This document shows, in pieces, positions 38,291-49,490 of a stretch of DNA of 64,000 bases; the stretch's first letter is position 1, and each line of letters begins with the position of its first letter. The notes beneath the pieces were generated by a model. It did not search any database, was not told where the DNA came from, and was given only the letters and a program-made list of their open reading frames with translations. Made by a program: the position numbers and the translations under genes. Source of the stretch: Ashinkailepas kermadecensis (lineage: Eukaryota; Arthropoda; Thecostraca; Neolepadidae); assembly GCA_034440615.1 (NCBI GenBank), contig JAOTOM010004350.1, positions 117,001-181,000 of the forward strand, in the 5' to 3' direction.

Positions 38291-38342
38291 ATATTCTGAA
38301 AAGCAATTCCAAAAAATTCAAAAACCCCTTTTATCAAAAACT

Positions 38343-38945
38343 TACCCAAATTGCAATACACTTTCTGATTTACATGAAGACTGCACTCAGCCCTACTGTA
38401 TCTGGCAGCCAACGAATGACTGCCAGATGACAAATTGGTACTATGGTTAAATTAGCAAGGGGTGTGGTTATAAGCCAACTTCCTGAGAATTAGTAGAGAA
38501 CATGAGAACAAAAGTATATTTAATTGATGCCGACCAAGTTTATAAATTCATACCTGATACTCCCGACATGCTCACACTGCACAATTAATAAATATTCACA
38601 ACACACCCCACAAGTAGGAAGCTCGTGCACATGACTGATGCATGCACATAACTGATTTGTTACCTGCTGTCTATTGGGATATGGGTTTTGGAATATAAAA
38701 TGGTTTTAAGGAAAGTTATACTAAAAACAATCTGTGTAAAATATTTTTATTCCTGCCACCAAGCAATAATTTTTGTGAACAAAAACTGGGCAAATTGATT
38801 TAAACCAATTCTGATTAATATTAAATGTTCTCTGGTGTACTTTTTAGTTCATGTCTTGAGTGTTTAAGTTCAAGCCAGGAATGACTTGGAAGGATCAAAA
38901 GCGACTAGACGGGAGAGCAAATTGCCGCTGTAAAACCTCCTACTG
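38343..38945 (+). repeat. Dispersed unclassified repeat, copy 1
   Basis: About 600 bp, clearly similar along its length to 44060-44632 in the same orientation (for example GAATGACTGCCAGATGACAA, CCTGATACTCCCGACATGCT, CTGTCTATTGGGATATGGGT). No coding or terminal repeats identified. Confidence 0.65.
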
Positions 38946-39114
38946 AAGCATACAAAAGGGGCACCATTTTCCTCAAAGAAATCTTTCCCTCTAAAAGGGG
39001 TGCTTTGGCTAAACCAAATCTGCTGAGTGGGGGAGGCAGTGCAGTCAAGCCTTCCTGAAGGACACCTTTCCATGATAACAGGGACATGCCCCAAGCACCC
39101 CTGCATTCAGGCCT

Positions 39115-39690
39115 GCTACCTCCTAGGTTGAGGTAGACAGATATGTACCTAACTAGGTAGGTACCTACCTACCACCTAGCAGTGGCCACACCCCTGACCC
39201 TCCTACCTAACCACATCTTTGGACTAAAAACCCCTTTTGATATTAGGGGTTTGACCTTGGGTCTATACTCATAAGGCATTAGGTAGGTAGGTATACCCAG
39301 GTACCTACCTATCTAGGTTGGTTGGTTATTGGTTTTACAACAAGTCAACAGTTCAGTCATGTAGCGTCACCAATCTCTCACGCCAATTGGTCGCAGGCGA
39401 TGAGTAGCGACAGGTGAGACTCGAACCCACAACCTTTCAATTGTGAGATGAGCATCTTACCCCTAGACCACTCGTCCCCCCTACCTACCTGGGTACCTGG
39501 GTAGGTGGGTACCTATATAATTTGAATTATAGCATGTAGGTAGGTACCTACCTAGGTAGTAGCCTCCCAGATAGGTAGGTAGGTACCTATCTGCATAGAT
39601 TGAGGTAGGCAGGTAACTGCATAGGTAGGTAGGTGGGTACCTACCCACCTACCTGGGTAGGTAGGAAGGTAGGTAGGTACCTAGGTAAAT
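39115..39690. repeat. GGTA/TACC palindromic microsatellite, interrupted by a SINE
   Basis: Irregular runs of GTAGGTAGGTACCTACCTAC, self-complementary, on both sides of the SINE at 39313-39480. Confidence 0.85.
39313..39480 (-). mobile_element. tRNA-derived SINE, full-length copy
   Basis: Read on the minus strand it begins with a tRNA-like head: A box TGGTCTAGGGG, B box GGTTCGAGTCTC, T-arm stem GTGGG/CTCAC. A body follows (GTGAGAGATTGGTGACG...) and a tail ending AACCAATAACCAACC. The acceptor stem no longer pairs, so this is a SINE head, not a working tRNA gene. It sits inside the GGTA-type palindromic microsatellite. Confidence 0.7.
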
Positions 39691-40089
39691 CCAACAGATC
39701 CAATCTTCAGCCCTGGAAAGTTTTAATCACGCAAATAGACACTTGCCAAAACATGCTCCTTCGCATTCAAAGGCGATTATCTTCGTTCACCTACCTACTA
39801 GCTACCTGGGAAGACAAGCCGTCCCACCTCCCGCAACGAAGAACAACCCAAGGCCGTGTGAAGGAAGAACCTGATAGTTCCACGGCTATCAAAATAAGTA
39901 CTGAGAATATGCGAGATCAAACGAGATGGGTAGGAATGGTGCAGTGACGTGTCTCAACTTCAAATTGAAGACTTTTTGGACTTTTCACTAATGTCGCGAT
40001 CAGCATGAACTGGTAGCCAGTCAGCCCCACAACACATGGCTACTATTGGTTAGCATTCAATGATGTCACTGAGTCGTCCATATTGATAG

Positions 40090-40495
40090 CCATTGCGTGT
40101 AAAGAAAATATCCGACCTTCAATATACCAGGAGGTGCTGAGTTGACATCAAATGTAACGATAAATGACGATGGCCCCTGGCCGAAACGTTGAGTAATAAA
40201 GTATAATCTTTATTTAATATAACGAAGAATGGCTCTTAGATGCTCCTGGGTTTTAGACATTGTGTGTAATAAAATATCGTTACTATATCAATATCGTTAC
40301 TTTTGATGTCAACTCAGCACCTCCTGGTATATTGAAGGTCGTGTATATATATTTTATTACACACAATATAATCTTTATCGTTACTTTTGATGTCAACTCA
40401 GCACCTCCTGGTATATTGAAGGTCGGATATTTTCTTTACACGCAATGTCTAAAACCTAGGAGCAACTAAGAGCCATTCTTCGTTGTATTAAACAT
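40090..40495. repeat. Nested inverted repeats, possible Penelope-like pseudo-LTR remnant
   Basis: A 72-bp block at 40090-40160 (TTGCGTGTAAAGAAAATATC ... GCTGAGTTGACATC) recurs inverted at 40377-40448, and a shorter copy lies at 40293-40350. A second pair (GAAGAATGGCTCTTAGATGC at about 40224 and its reverse complement near 40470) is nested outside. Between them is GGCCCCTGGCCGAAACGTTG, a short hairpin followed by GAAAC as in hammerhead-like motifs of Penelope-like elements. That assignment is inference. Confidence 0.5.
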
Positions 40496-40624
40496 ATTGA
40501 TAGCAGCCGTATTTCTCTTTCACTAATCAACAAGAAGTTTGGAAGCTTGACGTCACTTTTACTCGTTACTTGGTACGATTACGTACGCCCAGGGGGGTGC
40601 GCTCCAGCATTTTAGTCCAATACA

Positions 40625-40950
40625 AAAAGGGAGACGCTTGAGCCGACCAATCAGCGTTTGACGACCTTCGTCGATCGTGATAATGATAAACAAACAAATT
40701 TTGTCGTTAGTGCGGCTAAACTGGTGACATCCACACAAATATCAATTTTTTTCCCTTGTTAGCGGTGACATTGTGATAAAGTAGTATTAAAGATCAAGAT
40801 TAAAGTAGCAAGAATGCCTTTGTAGAAAATTAGCACGAAAAATGGAACAGTATATGAATAATAGTTCCCACAAGTTTTGCCCTACGGCCTTTACTATTGC
40901 CACGATCGGCGGAGGTCGTCAAACGCTGATTGGTCGGCTCAAGTTTATAT
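40625..40950. mobile_element. TIR/foldback element with ~48-bp inverted ends
   Basis: TTGAGCCGACCAATCAGCGT with TTGACGACCTTCG at about 40637 is repeated inverted at about 40895-40945 (GAGGTCGTCAAACGCTGATT with GGTCGGCTCAA). The interior is AT-rich and non-coding. Confidence 0.6.
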
Positions 40951-41210
40951 AATGGGGTCTGAAAGTTGATAAAGATGTAGATGGCGCTGAGAGTCAATGG
41001 TCACCCAGCCTTCTTTGGCGAACCTAAAGCGCTATGTTTTGTGGGTTAGGGAGGGAAGAATCTTTATATTTAAAAAGCCTATTGTACATTTTGTAAGCAG
41101 CGTATGTTGTTTGCGCGTATTTAATTATGTTGAATGTACTTCAGACACGTCTAGTTTGCTGGAATATTTACCATTAATGCGCTAGAAATTAGGAGAAGCA
41201 AGCCAGAAGT

Positions 41211-41279
41211 ATGGGTGTACGTGCGGTTCCCGGCTGCCATAAACGTGATCCATCTATCAGGTTTCCAGCAGACTGCAAG
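41211..41279 (+). CDS. Possible first exon of a THAP-like protein, degenerate
   Basis: ATG opens MGVRAVPGCHKRDPSIRFPA then DCK, followed by an AAG|gtaaga donor. AVPGC and the FP-D pattern resemble the start of THAP zinc fingers, but the first zinc Cys expected just before AVPGC is absent and no downstream exon was found. It may be a relic of a transposase-derived gene or chance. Confidence 0.2.
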
Positions 41280-42230
41280 GTAAGAAGGCAGAAAATTGAT
41301 TTGAAAAACAACTATTGTTTGACTGCCTTTCTGTAAAAGACGTAGTGGGAACCATTTAGGGAAGCACTGGTAAGGTACCTAGGCACATTAGGTACCAAGG
41401 TAAGTACCTATCTATTGTCCAGACTGTAAAGTAAGGCACAAGGTTCACTGGGGCACATCAGCCCACAGTGAAAATACGCACCAATCCACACCAAGGGTGA
41501 AAAATTGACTCCAATCTGCACCCCCCCCCCCCCCAATCCATAGCCAGGAATTTGTCATGGCTAATACCTAACATGCTAAGATTGGATTGTTAGCCTACTT
41601 AATTTGAAACTAATAATTTGAGTTCCACCCATAAGTTATGTTCAGTCAAATTAATTTCACCAAAATTGCATTGCAGGTTAGGTTGGGCAGTGGGTATCTG
41701 GTCACCTGGAGCTAGGTACCTTACCAAGGTAGTTGTTCATACGGGCCCCATTAGGGGCCCACACCCACCTCTCAGGGAGCCTACACTGCTTGGGGCACTG
41801 ACTCCCAGGGGCCCACATCTCTTGTGGGTCCTGTACACAGGAGTGGATCCAGAAAGCTGTCAAGGGGGGGTGACCTCATAGAGAGGGGGCCCATGCTGTG
41901 CCAGGATACCAGCCAAGAATGTCCTTCCTGGAGTAGGCAGGGTGGAAAGTGATGTTTGATGAGGCCTGCTAGTATTCCATGTTCCGGTCTTTGGGGGGGA
42001 GCAATGTCTGGTGTGACCCATAGGTATTCCACGTGCCAATCTTGGGTGGGGGGGTCTGACACTTGTGAAATTGTGCCCCATCTTGGGAAAATTATCGTAC
42101 AGATTAAGGGGTTTAGGGTAGGCTTTAGGTCAGGTTTGGTCAGGCCGGGTTAGGTTTCAGCCCCACCCAATGTGTGATGCCTGCTAAATGAATACCGGAA
42201 CTTCTCAGGGAACCTGCACATCCACTAGAG
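41280..42230. other. No gene seen
   Basis: Short GGTACC clusters near 41375-41410, a C-run at 41520, and G-rich stretches with a GGATCC motif near 41835-42060 that look like MITE interior but without matched ends. Confidence 0.4.
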
Positions 42231-42442
42231 CGGTGGTTCCCAACCTTTTTGGTCCATTTCCCCTTTCGCCTCTGGCCAAACCTGCCGTTTCCCCCCTAAA
42301 AAACTGAAGTTATATTTGTATGTCACTCAAGACATCACTTACGTCAATGAGACAAATGCGTAATGGATCTCATCAAAATTTCCCCCCTGAAATACCGAAA
42401 TTTCCACCCAGGGGAAAATTTCTCCCCGGTTGGGAACCACTG
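42231..42442. mobile_element. hAT-like MITE (CAGTGGTTCCCAACC type ends)
   Basis: Ends are CGGTGGTTCCCAACC and GGTTGGGAACCACTG, the classic hAT MITE terminus, flanked by CACTAGAG and CACTAGGG (7 of 8 identical). 212 bp, non-coding, pyrimidine-run interior. Confidence 0.75.
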
Positions 42443-43090
42443 CACTAGGGGGACCTGTAACTGTACCTCTGCAAGCCAGTGCTACCAGTCTGGCTGCTTG
42501 AAGCCAGGCATATGAGGCCTGGCCCAGCCTCCCATGTTCATGGGCACCCTTTGCACCCCCCCCCACAACCTTTCTTGAACACAATATTTCCGAAATCCTT
42601 GGCCTAAATGACTTGCAACCCTAATAAAAGCCACATGCCAACACCGACTCCCGGCAACCCCACGCAAAATGCACAGCAAAGATGGCCGACGCCTCCTCGT
42701 CGGGTGACCATTGCGTACAGCGCCGCCCTGGTGGCCAAATCGTAGCTTTCAGACCCCATTGATGGTCGACTCAAGCGTCTCCCTTTTTGGGAAGCGGAGC
42801 GTTCTACCTGGTGTTCTATAGCCTTGCGTACGCCCAACAATCGAAAATTGAGAGAAAACATCTTCAGATGTTGCGTGTAAAAGTTCAAAATTGCAGTGAC
42901 TTTCACAGAATATGGGGACTTTCATAGGAACGCGATATTTATCTCAACTATTCGAGTACAACGCATTTGGAAGGCATGGTGCAGATGACATTTCCGAAAG
43001 ACTTGTGACAAGAGTGGTTGTTTACTACCTAAGCTGGTGTAGCGTAAAGTGGCGAGCCGAAATATTTGTAGGTTTTATAGGGTTTACTGC
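42443..43090. other. No gene seen
   Basis: Mixed composition, short ORFs only. Confidence 0.4.
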
Positions 43091-43290
43091 GTTATCACTT
43101 CTCTAGGTGGGTGCTTACATGTGCAGGTAGGAAGGTAGGTACCTACCTATCTAGGCTGATGTACGCCCCAAGACTCATTAGTTAAGCGGTAGGTACTTGC
43201 AGAAATGTACCTTTGAGCCTACTTGCACAGGGCTGTTCTTCATTAATTACCTACCTAGGTACCTAGGTAGGTACCTACCTAAGCGTTCTA
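43091..43290. repeat. GGTA/TACC palindromic microsatellite
   Basis: AGGTAGGTACCTACCTATCT and similar, related to 39115-39690. Confidence 0.75.
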
Positions 43291-43726
43291 ATTTTTAAAC
43301 CCCTCGGCCAGATGTTTTGATTTATAATGTTACCAATTAGGTATATGGTAGCTAAACATTCTTCATCATTTACCTACTCTTAATTATTTTTGAAAGAAAT
43401 GGGTTGAGGTAAGCTGTTGCATTTGTGGGAAAATTTCAAAATTGTTCCATGCTAGGCCAGTCTGCAAAATATGGCAGCTGCATGCCTAACACTTGCCTGA
43501 GGGACTTCAAATGCATAGGCCGTTTTACAGCGGCTTTCTGCTCTCAGGTCACGTGGTCTCAGGAACAAGATAGAGGGAGAAGACCTGGCATAATGATCCA
43601 CATAAGTTAAAAGCGACCACCAAATCGAATTGTCACATCAGTTTTAATAACGAAATAGGTTTTACTATTGACGCTGCTAAAATAAGTAAAATTAATCTTA
43701 CGAACATCAGCAAACTGCATATGCGG

Positions 43727-44052
43727 TAATCTTTACCTTTCGGCCGACACATACTGCCAAGGTTCGTGATTTGTAAAGAGTTGCCTATACAATGTCGCAT
43801 ATATTTCATGACGTCATGGCCGAAAAAGTGGCTTCGGAGGATTCTGTTTTTCCGGTTAGGTTAGGTTAGGTTAGATTATATTATGCTATGATACATTTTG
43901 TATATTATGCTACATTATCTTAGTCTAGGTTAGGTGGTAATCTTTACCGACTCCTGTGAAGTCACTTCCCTGACTCCTGTGACGTCACTGTTCCCCACTG
44001 TACACCTCTTTACAAATGACTAACCTTGGCAGTATGTGTTGGCCCAAAGGTA
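43727..44052. mobile_element. TIR MITE with 56-bp inverted ends and TTAGG-like core
   Basis: Left end GGTAATCTTTACCTTTCGGC...TTTGTAAAGAG; right end is its reverse complement with few changes (CTCTTTACAAATGACTAACC...GGTAAAGATTACC). The interior contains GGTTAGGTTAGGTTAGG near 43855. No coding capacity. Confidence 0.65.
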
Positions 44053-44059
44053 AAGATTA

Positions 44060-44632
44060 CCCAATATGCTTTCTGATTTACACTGAGACTGCACTCAGCT
44101 CTACGAAATCTGGCAGCCGACGAATGACTGCCAGATGACAAATTGGCGCTGTGGTTAAATTAGCGAAGCGTGAGGTTATAAGCCAACTTCCTGAGCAATG
44201 GTAGAGAAAATGATAACAAAAGTATACTTAAGCAGTATCAACCAAGTTTATAAATCCATACCTGATACTCCCGACATGCTCACATCGCACAATGAATAAA
44301 TATTAACAACACACCCCATGAGTGGGATGCTTGTGCACAGACTGATTTGTTACTTGCTGTCTATTGGGATATGGGTTTTGGAATGTAAAATTGTGTAAGG
44401 AAAATTATACTAAAAACAATCTGTCTAACATTTTTATTCCCACCACCAAGCAACAATTTCTGTCAACAAAAAAAGCTGAGAAAAATAATTGAAACCAATT
44501 CTTATTAATATTAAAAGCTCTCCGATGTACTTTTTTTCGTTCATGTCTGGAATGTTTATTTGAAGCCAGGAATGCCTTGGAAGTATCAGAAGCGACCAGA
44601 CGGGAGAGGAAATTGCCACTGTAAAACCACCT
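44060..44632 (+). repeat. Dispersed unclassified repeat, copy 2
   Basis: Matches 38343-38945 with scattered substitutions and small indels. Its left edge coincides with the right end of the TIR MITE at 43727-44052. Confidence 0.65.
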
Positions 44633-44984
44633 CATGTCTGAGAGGTATCAAAGGCAAGCCTGAGACCTGAATGCATGCCTGAATTTGATCCCATGCATGT
44701 CAATAAGACCATGGGTCACAACACAGTGGTGGTGGGGAAGGTCCTAAAGAGCATAACTTTGTATACTTCAGAGGGTTCTGATGCACACTCAGGCATTGAA
44801 ACTGCACCTCCAATGCCAAAATGTGCATCCCCAATGGCCAGAAAATTGTCAGTCAGCCCCCCAAAAACATGGTAAATATCAAGATCAAGGTAAAATGTGA
44901 TTTTTTTTATTTTGTTTGTAATTGTATGCTTTCTGACATGATGAAGATGATGCAGTCACTCATTTTCACAGCAAATGATTACTT

Positions 44985-45280
44985 TTAAGTCATAAAATAA
45001 AGTCATAAAGTCATAAAGTATTAAGGTTTAATAACAGCCACAGGGGCCCATCTGGGTTAAGCCTATTTAGAAAAGGTACTAGAATGTACATACTCCCACC
45101 CCAATCAATCCCTTATCCCAAGTTCCTAGGAAGCTACATATCCCAGCCCATCTAACACCACTCACTTGCTACTGCCTAACACCCTCAATAATCACAAGCT
45201 CCTCCCATCACACCCATCGTGCCACCATAGACAACTTCATCAGCATCACATCTGGAAAGTCATATACCCTAGGGGTAAAT
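44985..45280 (-). mobile_element. LINE 3' UTR fragment
   Basis: A solo copy of the LINE 3' UTR block and its ATAAAGTC repeat tail, also seen at 47110 and 51499. No coding part remains. Confidence 0.6.
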
Positions 45281-45319
45281 ATCAAGATCAAGGTAAAATG
45301 TGATTTGTAATTTTTTTTG

Positions 45320-45665
45320 TAATGGTATGCTTTCTGACATGATGAAGATGATGCGGTCACTCATTTTCAGCATAATATATAAAATGTATCATAGCATAAT
45401 ATAATATAATCTAACCTAACCCAACCTAACCTAGCCTAACATAACCTAACCTAGCCTAACATAACCTAACCTAGCCTAACATAACATAACAAAACATAAC
45501 CTAACCTAACCTAACCTAACCGGAAAACCAGTATACACAATATGCTATATTTGTAGAGTGAAGATTTTGCTAGTGTATTTCTTTGCCAACTGAAAAGTAA
45601 TCATTTGCAGAGGAAATGAGTAGTCACATCATCATTTCCACGTTCAAATACCCCATATGAAAATA
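45320..45665. mobile_element. Foldback element with TTAGG-like core
   Basis: Left arm GATGCGGTCACTCATTTTCA and right arm TGAAAAGTAATCATTTGCAG ... GAGTAGTCACATCATCATTT are inverted relatives of the arms at 37.7 and 38.2 kb. The core at about 45405-45525 is CCTAA repeats (complement of TTAGG) with variants. Confidence 0.5.
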
Positions 45666-46519
45666 TAAAAATCCAAAAAGTCACATTTTACCTCGATCTT
45701 GATATATACCAAAAACATTATATTTGCAGTTTAAGGTAGTTACAAAATTTTTAGAATTATTTTAAGGGTAAATTTGCAGTTATGGCATACAATGTTCAGA
45801 CTTAATAAGAGCCACAAGGGCCAATCCAGTAAGGTTAAGTCTGTAAAGGGAAGCAATGTGTATGAATGTAAAGGGAAGCAATGCAATGTGTATGAATGTG
45901 CTTAGCATTGTGTGAATACTCATTCCCTCCACTAATGCATACCTTTCAGTGGGGGAGGCAAAATATCACCCAAAAAAGGGTTTTGAGTTAGGTAATATAG
46001 CATAAAAAGTAACCTTCAAAATAAATCAAAAACATGCCATGCAACCATGCAAAAATAAACCTTTTTTAAATGGAATAATTCCCCCCAAAAATCCTCATCA
46101 ATTCCAAGAAAAAAATTAGCCTAACCTAGCCTGAAATGTTTTTGAACATAAAAAGGGAAAAAATATTTCACAAGTTGATTTTGATTTTTTTTTTACTTAC
46201 AACAAAAGCCTAACTTAACCTAACTTAACCAAACCTAACACCTTTGTATGCTTCATGGTGGCAAAATGTGTGTAAAACTTGTGGTTACTTTAAACTGCAA
46301 AAACACCATTTTTAATACCATGTTTATGAATGTAATTAAGATGATTCTGTCACTCATTCTCTGAAAATACTTCCTTTTTGGTCAGTGGTGGTTGATGCAG
46401 TTCATGGTCATGGAATATGTTACCTTCTCAGGTAACCTTTTCCAATGTTTTACTATTTGGCTGCATGTCATCTGGCATTTGCATTCCCTTGACTCCCCCA
46501 CTTATTCCATTGGTATGAA
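45666..46519. other. AT-rich, no gene seen
   Basis: Contains another foldback-arm copy near 46325-46375 and CCTAA-like words near 46120 and 46210. Confidence 0.4.
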
Positions 46520-47109
46520 GCACCAAACACTGCATGTCTGAGCAGGATGAAACAGAGAAAATATGATGCCAATGCTTATAGGATCCACTGCTTATATGAT
46601 CATATAGGATCTATAGGATATGCTGACAATTATGATAAAGTTATGCTACTAAATACTTACTTTGCTTCACAATCTACTCTTGACATAACCAATGCACATC
46701 AAGTCCCAGCCCATGACAATATGACTGCACTGCCTACTTGGGAAGTATCCAAACTGACAGACAAGAATTTCTTAGAATAATCAATTCCCTAAGTGCAAAC
46801 AAATCCACTTGCCCAACTCAAATTCTGGTCAAGCTTCCAAAATTATCTGTCATTATGATCTCAGAACCTCTCTCAAAGTTGTTCATCACTCATGGAAGGT
46901 ATTTACCCAAGCAGATTCAAGGAAGCAGACATGCCAGTATACAAACACAACTGGCCTCCTTCAGACTATGCTTGCTATTGTCCCATAAGTATTATCTCAG
47001 CATTGTCAAAAACATTCCAGAAAATTGTCTATAGACGTCTATTGCCATCTTGCTGAACATTATCTACTTACAGATAAGCAGAGCAGGTATCGTCACAACC
47101 ATAGCACAG
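46520..47109 (+). mobile_element. Older LINE, 5' part, interrupted
   Basis: Frameshifted reverse-transcriptase-like coding on the plus strand (NSLSANKSTCPTQILVKLP, then IVKNIPEN and a decayed QSRYRHNHST block equivalent to QFGFRKGHST). It stops at the 3' tail of the minus-strand LINE copy and resumes at 48950. Confidence 0.6.
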
Positions 47110-48949
47110 AATAAAGTCATAAAGTCATAAAGTATTAAGGCTTAATAAGAGCCACAGGGGCCCATCTGGGTTAAGCCTATCTAGAAAAGGTACTAGAATG
47201 TACATACTCCCACCCAAATCAATCCCTTATCCCAAGTTCCTAGGAAGCTATATATCCCAGCCCATCTAACACCACTCACTTGCTGCCGCCTAACACCCTC
47301 AATAATCACAAGCTCCTCCCATCACACCCATCGTGCCACCATAGACAACCTCATCAGCATCACATCCCGAAGGAAGGTGCCGAATCCACTGCTAGGCACA
47401 TCCCACAGAAATTCATAAAGCGTTCAGACTTAATAAGAGACTCACGTGCTATTGCATAATACACTCAACAATTACAAACTCCTCCCATCATACACATTGT
47501 GCTACCATAGACAATCTCATCAGTATCACATCCCGAAGGAAGGTGCTGAATCCACTGCTAGGTACACCCTATATAAAGTTATAAAGCATTTAGACTTAAT
47601 AAGAGACTCACTTGCTATTCCATAACACAGTCAACAATTACAAACTCCTCCCAACTTCCACTCCTCCCTGTCGATCAACCTTCCCTGGAATACAGAAAAA
47701 CAATCCCCCTATTCTTATAATGATTGTCTATGCCGTTTTTAAAGATGTTCAGTGTGTTGCTACTGACAATGGTTCCTGGCAGCTGGTTCCAGTGTTCTAC
47801 TACCCTGTTGGTGAAGAAAGACTGTCTTAACCTTGTCCTGCTGTGATTAACTTTAATTTTGAATTGATGACCTCTAATTGCATCATTTCTGTTAAATTCA
47901 AACATTTCCCTGAGATATCCCTGTTCCTGACCATGAACAAATTTAAAAACCTCGATGAGATCTCCTCTCAGCCTTCTATATCTAAGTGAAAACATGTTCA
48001 ATTTCTTCAGTCTTTCCTCATATTCCAGGTTGCCTATACCATTAACCATTTTTGTTGCCCTCTTTTGTACTCTCTCTAAAAGCCAACAATCTTTCTCATA
48101 ACTAGGGGACCAAGCTTGGACACAGTATTCCAAATGTGGCCTGACATATGCACAGTAAAGCTTCCTGATGACCTCCTCACTTTTGTATGACACATTCCTC
48201 TGTATTGCCCCAAGCATTCTTAGTGCCTTCTTCCTGGCTTCTTTGGTCTGTTCTGATGCCCCCAATTTTGTGTTCAAAATAACACCTAAGTCCTTCTCCT
48301 GCTGAGTCACAGATAGTACTTGGCCACCCATCAAGTATGGAGCCTTCATATGCTGCCTACCTACATGCATGACTTTGCACTTATCAAAATTAAACTTCAT
48401 TTGCCATTTTTCGGACCACTTCACTAGCTCGTCTAAGTCTTTCTGCAGCAAAACCTGCTCATTTTGCCCTGTTATTGCCCTAAAGATCTTCAAATCATCC
48501 GCAAATTTCAAAACCTTACTGCTTAGGCCACATTCAATGCTATTCACATATATAATGAACAATAGTGGCCCCAGTACCGACCCCTGGGGGACTCCACTAA
48601 GAACATTTTGTCATGATGACTTTGTACCATTTAGCATCACTCTCTGCTGTCTATCTGAAAGCCACAACTCTATCCATTTTAGGATGCTACCTGCAATACC
48701 ATGGACCTGAAGCTGCATCATTAACCGTTTATGGGGTACCTTGTCAAAGGCCTTACTAAAGTCAAGATATGCTACATCAACCTGATTTCCCTGATCAAAT
48801 TGTTCTGTAGCAAAATTCAAAAAGTCCAAGAGATTTGTGAGGCACGATCGCCCTTTTCTAAACCCATGTTGAGTATCTTGAATCAATTTGCTTCCTTCCA
48901 GAAAACTAACTATTCTATCCTTGATAATTGATTCGAGTACCATTCGAGT
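47110..48949 (-). mobile_element. CR1/jockey-like LINE, 5'-truncated (copy 2), nested in another LINE
   Basis: Same family as the copy at 36.1-37.7 kb. It holds the reverse transcriptase from VLESIIKDRIVSFLEG onward with an intact FADDLKIF box, then the C-terminal domain (YCAYVRPHLEYCVQAWSPS, RGHQFKIKVNHSRTRLRQ, FFTNRVVEHWNQLP). A frame break near 48590 separates the two blocks. On the minus strand the element ends in a 3' UTR and a short ACTTTATG-type tail at 47110. The 3' UTR contains the recurrent AATAAGAGCCACAGGGGCCC block. Flanking short repeats (ATAGCA on both sides) may be the target duplication. Confidence 0.88.
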
Positions 48950-49490
48950 ACCAATAGCAGCTACTGTACCTGATGCACAACCTGTGCAAATACCTGGACT
49001 CTGGACATGACTTTACTGCCAACTATCTCAGTATATCGTGCTATTTTGATGAGATCTGGTACAAAAGGCTCCTCTTCAAATGCAATAATCAATTTGGACT
49101 TACTGACTCACTCCCTGGCTGGTTGCAATCGTATATACTAACAGAAGATGGGTACGGATCAGTGATGCTTTTTCAACGACCCGCATTATAAATGTGGAAT
49201 GTCCACAAGGTTCTGTCCTAGGACCCTCATTAGCACTAATGTATCTTGATGAACTTCTAATATGTGCAACACATGTCATCTCTTATTCTTGGATGACACT
49301 TTGCTGTATGCCTCTTACATGGCTGCCAACCTTGTCGCTGCACGACTGACACTTCAACTTGACTTAGACGATAAACATAAATGTGGTCAAGAATGTGCAA
49401 TCATTTTCAACATTTCGTCTCAAACATTGCTCGTTTGCCCTTGGACACAGTACAATATTTGGTACCAACAGTGACCATATCCTTTGCCCT
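48950..49490 (+). mobile_element. Older LINE, 3' part, after the interruption
   Basis: Continues the interrupted element with DALHNLCKY-like sequence, then CYFDEIWYKRLLFKCNNQFG, a CPQGSVLGPSL box and a FLDDTLLYA box (the YADD-equivalent catalytic site). Frames are broken. The order of motifs matches a single reverse transcriptase split by the inserted copy. Confidence 0.65.

Noticed and set aside
39400..39480. Functional tRNA gene
   Set aside because: A and B boxes and T-arm are present, but the acceptor stem does not pair, no convincing anticodon arm forms, and the sequence continues into a SINE body.
47675..48943. Reverse-transcriptase ORFs as a host gene
   Set aside because: Match a multi-copy LINE with 3' tail and truncations.
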